A stretch of 10,585 nucleotides of DNA. Origin: Chitinophagaceae bacterium (GTDB lineage: Bacteria > Bacteroidota > Bacteroidia > Chitinophagales > Chitinophagaceae). The notes beneath the pieces are model-generated. The model was not told where the DNA came from. It did no database searches and was given only the letters and a program-made list of their open reading frames with translations. The position numbers were made by a program, and so were the translations under genes. Shown one piece after another: positions 7,820 to 10,585 of this stretch (its first letter is position 1; each line of letters begins with the position of its first letter). Where the stretch lies: the NCBI GenBank assembly GCA_025362915.1, contig JANYEU010000308.1:1-10585 (forward strand), given 5' to 3'.

Positions 7820-8173
7820 TTACTTCCTTTCCTCCGGTTGTAACCTCACCGGAACATCCTTAGTTACCCTAAGTCCCAACGGCTCTGCTGCTTTTTCAAC
7901 TTGTGCCTCTTCACTTTTATACATCACCTCGCTCTTAACCGTTTTATATTCAAATTGCAAATCCTTTATCTCCTGTTGTGTCTTGTTTATGTTGCGGACT
8001 GTTCTATCTGCCATGTGGCCATTGGCTATGTATAAGACTGCCAAAGCTGTTAAAAACAAAAAGAAATTGAGGTTTTTAGTAATCCACTTGCCGCCAGAAA
8101 GAACTTCACCAAAGCCCTTAAGCTTGCTAGATTTAGTACTCCCTTTTGATGCGCCTTTTACTTCTTCTGCCAT
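7820..8173 (-). CDS. ftsL: FtsL-like division protein (Bacteroidota type)
   Basis: Small bitopic membrane protein, 117 residues, placed between rsmH and ftsI, where ftsL sits in most dcw clusters. A hydrophilic, lysine/serine-rich cytoplasmic N-terminus (1-32) is followed by one membrane helix (about 34-51, NFFLFLTALAVLYIA). Next comes a predicted coiled-coil stretch (about 58-95, rich in Glu/Lys/Gln) and a short tail ending GLRVTKDVPVRLQPEERK. This is the FtsL/DivIC architecture. In other bacteria FtsL joins FtsB and FtsQ and activates FtsWI. Sequence conservation in this family is weak, so the call rests mainly on position, length and topology. The ATG at 8173 lies 57 nt after the rsmH stop, and the stop is 55 nt before ftsI. 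Confidence 0.85.
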   Translation of the reverse strand: MAEEVKGASKGSTKSSKLKGFGEVLSGGKWITKNLNFFLFLTALAVLYIANGHMADRTVRNINKTQQEIKDLQFEYKTVKSEVMYKSEEAQVEKAAEPLGLRVTKDVPVRLQPEERK

Positions 8174-8217
8174 TTTATTCTTTTACTATTTGTTTAATAT
8201 TCTCCATAAACACTCAG

Positions 8218-8232
8218 TCATAATTCATAACT
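8218..8232. repeat. Inverted copy of the 14-bp repeat at the rsmH stop codon
   Basis: TCATAATTCATAACT is the exact reverse complement of 7771-7785. It overlaps the first two bases of the rsmH stop codon triplet (8231-8233) and starts 45 nt upstream of the ftsL ATG. The two copies lie in opposite orientation on either side of ftsL. Confidence 0.75.
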
Positions 8233-9178
8233 AGCTTACCCTTTCTGCAACTCTAAGTTTTGCACTTCTACTTCGTTTGTTTTGCTTTAGTTCTGCTTCT
8301 GTTGCTGTAATTGGTTTTTTATTTACCAATGTCCATTTCTGCTCTTTTGTTGTTTGCACAAATGGATTATCATCTATCTCTTCCTCAAAGCTTCCAGACT
8401 TAAAGAACTGTTTTGCCAAACGGTCTTCCAATGAGTGAAAGGTGATTATTACTGCTCTGCCACCAGGTTTTATTACATCATTCAGTTGTAAAAGCATTTC
8501 TTTCAGCACATCCATTTCTGCATTCACCTCAATTCGTAGCGCCTGAAACACTTGAGCGAGGTACTTATTAGGATTCCCTTTTACCACTGGTTCTATCATC
8601 GATTTGAATTGCAGTATGGTTTGCACCTGTATCTGCTTTCTCGTTTCTACAATATGTTTTGCCAATGTTTTTGAGTTGCTGACCTCACCGTACTTTTCAA
8701 ACAACTTATGCAATTCACTTTCTGAGTAATTGGCTATCACATTTGCCGCAGTCAGCAATTGCCTATTATCCATCCTCATATCCATCGGACCATCAAAGCG
8801 TATGGAAAAGCCCCTGACCCCTTTATCAAACTGGTGGCTGCTTACGCCTAAATCTGCCAGTAACCCATCTACTTGTGTTATCTTATGCAACCTTAGAAAC
8901 CGTTGCAAGTGGCGGAAGTTTTCAGGGATAAACGTTATCCGGTCATCTTTTGGTAAGTTGTTAATAGCATCTGCATCTTGATCAAAAGCGATTAACCTTC
9001 CCTTTTTGCCTAACCTTTCCAAAATCCCTTTGCCATGTCCGCCGCCACCAAATGTGCAATCAACATATATTCCATCGGGCTTTATATTCAACCCTTCAAT
9101 CACTTCATTAAATAGAACGGGTACGTGATAATCTGAACCAATGGCATTCTCTTTTGAATGATTTTCTTCCTTACTCAT
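8231..9178 (-). CDS. rsmH: RsmH (MraW), 16S rRNA (cytosine-1402-N4)-methyltransferase
   Basis: SAM-dependent methyltransferase that modifies C1402 of 16S rRNA in the ribosomal P site. It is the usual second gene of the dcw cluster. Conserved blocks, numbered from the ATG chosen here, are YHVPVLFNEV (17-26), the SAM loop DCTFGGGGHG (40-49), AFDQDADAI (64-72), LADLGVSSHQFD (107-118), RGFSIRFDGPMDMRMD (122-137), QALRIEVNAE (212-221), ITFHSLEDR (245-253) and the basic tail NKRSRSAKLRVAER (300-313). The frame can be extended upstream to a TTG at 9199, giving 322 residues. The ATG at 9178 gives 315, follows an A-rich stretch and puts a normal-length leader before YHVPVL, so I prefer it. It is 52 nt downstream of mraZ and 57 nt upstream of ftsL. 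Confidence 0.96.
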   Translation of the reverse strand: MSKEENHSKENAIGSDYHVPVLFNEVIEGLNIKPDGIYVDCTFGGGGHGKGILERLGKKGRLIAFDQDADAINNLPKDDRITFIPENFRHLQRFLRLHKITQVDGLLADLGVSSHQFDKGVRGFSIRFDGPMDMRMDNRQLLTAANVIANYSESELHKLFEKYGEVSNSKTLAKHIVETRKQIQVQTILQFKSMIEPVVKGNPNKYLAQVFQALRIEVNAEMDVLKEMLLQLNDVIKPGGRAVIITFHSLEDRLAKQFFKSGSFEEEIDDNPFVQTTKEQKWTLVNKKPITATEAELKQNKRSRSAKLRVAERVS

Positions 9179-9230
9179 AAGCTTTTTTCTTTCATTCAAT
9201 TTGAATAGATGAATGTCATCCCCCCTTTTA

Positions 9231-9677
9231 TTAAAACCCTACCATTACTTCCTTGGCCAGATTGCTATACTCGTTAGGTGATACTTCTTCAAAGAGCTTC
9301 TTATACTTAACAGCATCCCATATTTCAAACTTATCCAATACCGCGGCTATAATTACGTCTTTTCCTAATGTTCCGTACTCTTTAAATGATGCTGGCATCA
9401 ACATCCTTCCTGCAGAGTCCAATTCTATTTCGGTAGCACCTCCTAAAAACTGGCGGGTAAATTGTCTTACTTTAGGATCAAATTGGTTCAACTTGCTAAA
9501 CTTTTCCATTATCTCATTCCATGTTTTCATTGGATAAAGGGTGATACACCTTTCGAATCCCCTAGCCAACATGAATTTTACTTCGCCTTCCTCTAGTTGT
9601 TTTTTCAGGGCACCAGGCAACAAGAAGCGACCTTTCGCATCTATTGTAGCCTCGTATTCACCATGAAAATTCATCAT
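9231..9677 (-). CDS. mraZ: MraZ, dcw cluster transcriptional repressor
   Basis: DNA-binding protein of the SpoVT-AbrB (swapped-hairpin) fold. In E. coli and Mollicutes it regulates its own operon by binding short direct repeats upstream of mraZ. The 148 residues contain the two tandem half-domains that define the family: DAKGRFLLP (13-21) and DSAGRMLMP (87-95), each with the DxxGR DNA-contact motif. Between them are GFERCITLYP (40-49) and FTRQFLGGATEIELD (73-87). Two adjacent ATG codons (9677 and 9674) are possible starts; homologues usually have a single Met before the GEYEATIDAKGR-like segment. It is the first gene of the cluster. The predicted operator lies 25 nt upstream, which fits autoregulation. 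Confidence 0.96.
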   Translation of the reverse strand: MMNFHGEYEATIDAKGRFLLPGALKKQLEEGEVKFMLARGFERCITLYPMKTWNEIMEKFSKLNQFDPKVRQFTRQFLGGATEIELDSAGRMLMPASFKEYGTLGKDVIIAAVLDKFEIWDAVKYKKLFEEVSPNEYSNLAKEVMVGF

Positions 9678-9689
9678 TTGAGATAATTT

Positions 9690-9720
9690 GAAAGTAAAAA
9701 TAACACTTTATAACACAAAA
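9690..9720 (-). promoter_or_regulatory. Candidate mraZ promoter, Bacteroidota sigma-A type
   Basis: On the minus strand TTTG (9719-9716) is followed after 19 nt by TACTTTCA (9696-9689). This spacing fits the Bacteroidota housekeeping pattern TTTG-N19-21-TAnnTTTG, but the downstream element matches only in part (TAnnTT). The predicted transcript start would give a very short leader before the mraZ ATG. The promoter would overlap the GTGTT boxes, as expected for repression by MraZ. Confidence 0.25.
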
Positions 9721-9736
9721 GAACACTTTTTCCCAC
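9702..9736 (-). promoter_or_regulatory. Predicted MraZ operator: four boxes with an exact 10-bp period
   Basis: Read on the minus strand, GTGGG (9736-9732), GTGTT (9726-9722), GTGTT (9716-9712) and GTGTT (9706-9702) repeat every 10 bp with 5-nt A/T-rich spacers. A fifth in-phase GTGTA lies at 9756-9752 after one skipped turn. MraZ is known to bind direct repeats of about one helical turn upstream of its own gene: TGGGN repeats in E. coli, AAAGTGK boxes in Mycoplasma. Two boxes here read AAAGTGT. The array ends 25 nt before the mraZ start. The regularity is seen directly; binding by MraZ is inferred. Confidence 0.8.
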
Positions 9737-9737
9737 C

Positions 9738-9760
9738 AAGAGTGCTGAAAATACACTCTT
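9738..9760. promoter_or_regulatory. 7-bp perfect inverted repeat upstream of the MraZ boxes
   Basis: AAGAGTG (9738-9744) and CACTCTT (9754-9760) are perfect inverted complements around a 9-nt spacer. The pair abuts the MraZ box array. It could be a dimeric regulator site or a weak stem-loop. On the plus strand it is followed by a T-rich stretch, but no plus-strand gene lies upstream that would need a terminator. Confidence 0.4.
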
Positions 9761-9763
9761 TTA

Positions 9764-9772
9764 TTATCCACA
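9764..9772 (+). promoter_or_regulatory. Perfect DnaA box (TTATCCACA)
   Basis: Exact match to the high-affinity DnaA box, 28 bp upstream of the outermost clear MraZ box. It pairs with a second perfect box in the opposite orientation at 9856-9864. The match is direct; binding and function are inferred. Confidence 0.6.
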
Positions 9773-9855
9773 TATCCTTTTGGGTTAAAATGCAGCATGG
9801 CATTAGGTTTCACCTGATTTTGATTAAAATAAAGAAGATTTTCCTGTTGATTACC

Positions 9856-9864
9856 TGTGGATAA
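9856..9864 (-). promoter_or_regulatory. Second perfect DnaA box, opposite orientation
   Basis: TGTGGATAA on the plus strand is the exact complement of TTATCCACA. Together with 9764-9772 it forms an inverted pair 83 bp apart around an AT-rich stretch. A one-mismatch box, TTATTAACA, lies at 9894-9902. Confidence 0.6.
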
Positions 9865-10076
9865 CCATGCATTTATGTGATTTTATGGCACTTTTATTAA
9901 CAATCGACTGATTTTATTGTGAAATAAAACTTGGGGTTCCTAGATGATTTCACAAAAACTAGTGGTAAAAAGTGGGGGAAGGGGCTAGCTTTTTGTAAAA
10001 AAAGGAAATTGAGGAGAGATTATGGTTGCATTTTTACTTTTCTTGGGATAATTACCGCGGCTAATGGGCAATAGAC
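9865..10076. other. Non-coding stretch between the mraZ regulatory region and the insertion sequence
   Basis: About 210 bp with no credible gene and no recognisable RNA gene. It is AT-rich up to 9950. At 9962-9976 the plus strand carries GTGGT-AAAAA-GTGGG, two GTGG boxes with the same 10-bp period as the mraZ operator but on the opposite strand, followed by a purine run. AAAAACTAG (9954-9962) and CTAGCTTTTT (9985-9994) flank these boxes as an imperfect inverted repeat. Confidence 0.5.
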
Positions 10077-10585
10077 GAGGGTGTAATTTAAACTGTGTCA
10101 AGGTCAAAATAAAATTAGACCTTTAATAGGATAAATTATGAGAGATAAAAAAGACACGTCATTTACGTTTGATTATGAGGCAGTAAAAAACCATGCCTTG
10201 GAGCAGTTGAAAACAGGCAAACCCCTTTTGGGGAAAGGAGGAGCCTTGGCTCCCCTTTACAAATCATTTTTGGAAGCGGCATTGGAAGCAGAGCTTTCTG
10301 CACATCTTGAAGGTCAATTGGATGAAGAGTCTAATCGTCCGTCGTAATGGTCATGGCAGTAAGCGTCTGTTGACCAGTGAGGGAAGCATGGATTTGGTAA
10401 CCCCTCGTGACCGACAGGGGAGTTTTGAACCTGACATTGTAAAGAAGCGTCAGACAATCCTTGCGGACAGCCTGGAAGAACGGATCATTGGTCTGTACGG
10501 TCTTGGGATGAGTACACGTGACATATCCGCCCATATCAAGGAGATGTATGATGGGGATATAAGTCATTCAATGATAGCAGATATA
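10077..10585 (+). mobile_element. IS256-family insertion sequence, left part only
   Basis: The transposase fragment at 10138-10585 belongs to the mutator/IS256 family. The upstream block GGGTGTAATTTAAACTGTG (10079-10097) looks like the terminal repeat of such elements, which often contain an ACTGTGTCA core, so the left end is placed near 10077-10080. The right end, its inverted repeat and the target duplication are outside the window, so the boundary is approximate. A perfect 6-bp inverted repeat, AAGGTC (10100-10105) and GACCTT (10118-10123), lies between the end and the transposase start. The element is read away from mraZ, in the opposite direction to the dcw cluster. Confidence 0.7.
10138..10585 (+). 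pseudogene. IS256-family (mutator-type) transposase, frameshifted and cut by the window edge
   Basis: DDE-type transposase N-terminal region. The first frame starts at ATG 10138, with a weak AGGA 6 nt upstream. It encodes the typical opening GKGGALAPLYKSFLEAALEAE and AHLEGQLDEESNR before ending at TAA 10345-10347. The reading then continues in another frame from 10340 to the window end: RRNGHGSKRL, TPRDRQGSFEP, VKKRQTILADSLEERIIGLY and GLGMSTRDISAHIKEMYDG. TPRDR.G.FEP and the GMS.RDI helix-turn-helix-like segment are family hallmarks. The break falls inside the conserved SNRRNG motif. There CGTC occurs twice in tandem (10336-10339, 10340-10343), and removing one copy restores one frame and the normal motif. 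Family members normally use one uninterrupted frame, so this copy is probably inactive. The catalytic DDE residues are beyond the window. Confidence 0.85.

Noticed and set aside
9179..9199. TTG start for rsmH adding seven residues
   Set aside because: The ATG at 9178 has an A-rich upstream region and leaves the normal leader length before the first conserved motif.
9738..9765. Stem-loop followed by T-rich DNA read as a plus-strand terminator
   Set aside because: No plus-strand gene precedes it, and the 7-bp stem with a 9-nt loop is weak. A regulatory site is more plausible.
10051..10062. ATTACCGCGGCT, identical to part of the conserved 16S rRNA 518R primer region
   Set aside because: The match stops after 12 nt and the flanks do not resemble rRNA, so it is probably coincidence.
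9678..10137. A CRISPR array, tRNA or other RNA gene in the large intergenic region
   Set aside because: No regular spaced repeats other than the short MraZ boxes, and no cloverleaf-like arrangement were found by eye.
10331..10567. 78-residue minus-strand frame at the right end
   Set aside because: It lies opposite the clearly recognisable transposase continuation frame and has no family features.

Overview
The window is the promoter-proximal part of a division and cell wall (dcw) cluster from a member of the Bacteroidota, most likely a sphingobacterium- or chitinophaga-type lineage. That placement rests on four things: the gene order mraZ-rsmH-ftsL-ftsI-murE-mraY-murD-ftsW without murF, a long extra loop in MraY, a division transpeptidase with a C-terminal PASTA-like domain, and A-rich start regions with few Shine-Dalgarno sites. 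The genus cannot be fixed from the sequence alone.

Layout. All eight cluster genes are on the minus strand and are transcribed from right to left. mraZ (9231-9677) comes first, then rsmH (8231-9178), an ftsL-like gene (7820-8173), ftsI/PBP (5659-7764), murE (4194-5657), mraY (2706-4019), murD (1051-2427) and ftsW (1-992, cut by the window edge). Spacing is 1 to 58 nt except on the two sides of mraY. The murE-mraY gap (174 nt) holds a 153-bp element with 31-nt inverted arms. The mraY-murD gap (278 nt) holds nine exact-length copies of a 21-bp repeat. A 14-bp repeat lies downstream of ftsL and an inverted copy of it lies upstream.

Upstream of mraZ (9678-10137) is a 460-bp AT-rich regulatory region. 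It has an array of GTGKK boxes with an exact 10-bp period, as expected for the MraZ operator. It also has a 7-bp inverted repeat, two perfect DnaA boxes in opposite orientation, and a second GTGG pair on the other strand. Beyond it, on the plus strand, starts a truncated IS256-family (mutator-type) insertion sequence. Its transposase reading frame is broken by what looks like a 4-bp tandem duplication.

Function. MurE and MurD add the third (meso-diaminopimelate) and second (D-Glu) residues to UDP-MurNAc. MraY moves the finished precursor onto undecaprenyl phosphate to give lipid I. FtsW and the FtsI-type PBP polymerise and cross-link septal peptidoglycan, with FtsL as part of the activating complex. 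RsmH methylates 16S rRNA, and MraZ is the cluster's own repressor. The genes themselves are ordinary housekeeping genes. The less ordinary material is in the non-coding DNA: the operator/DnaA-box region, the 21-bp array, the inverted-repeat element at the place where murF sits in other bacteria, and the broken IS copy.
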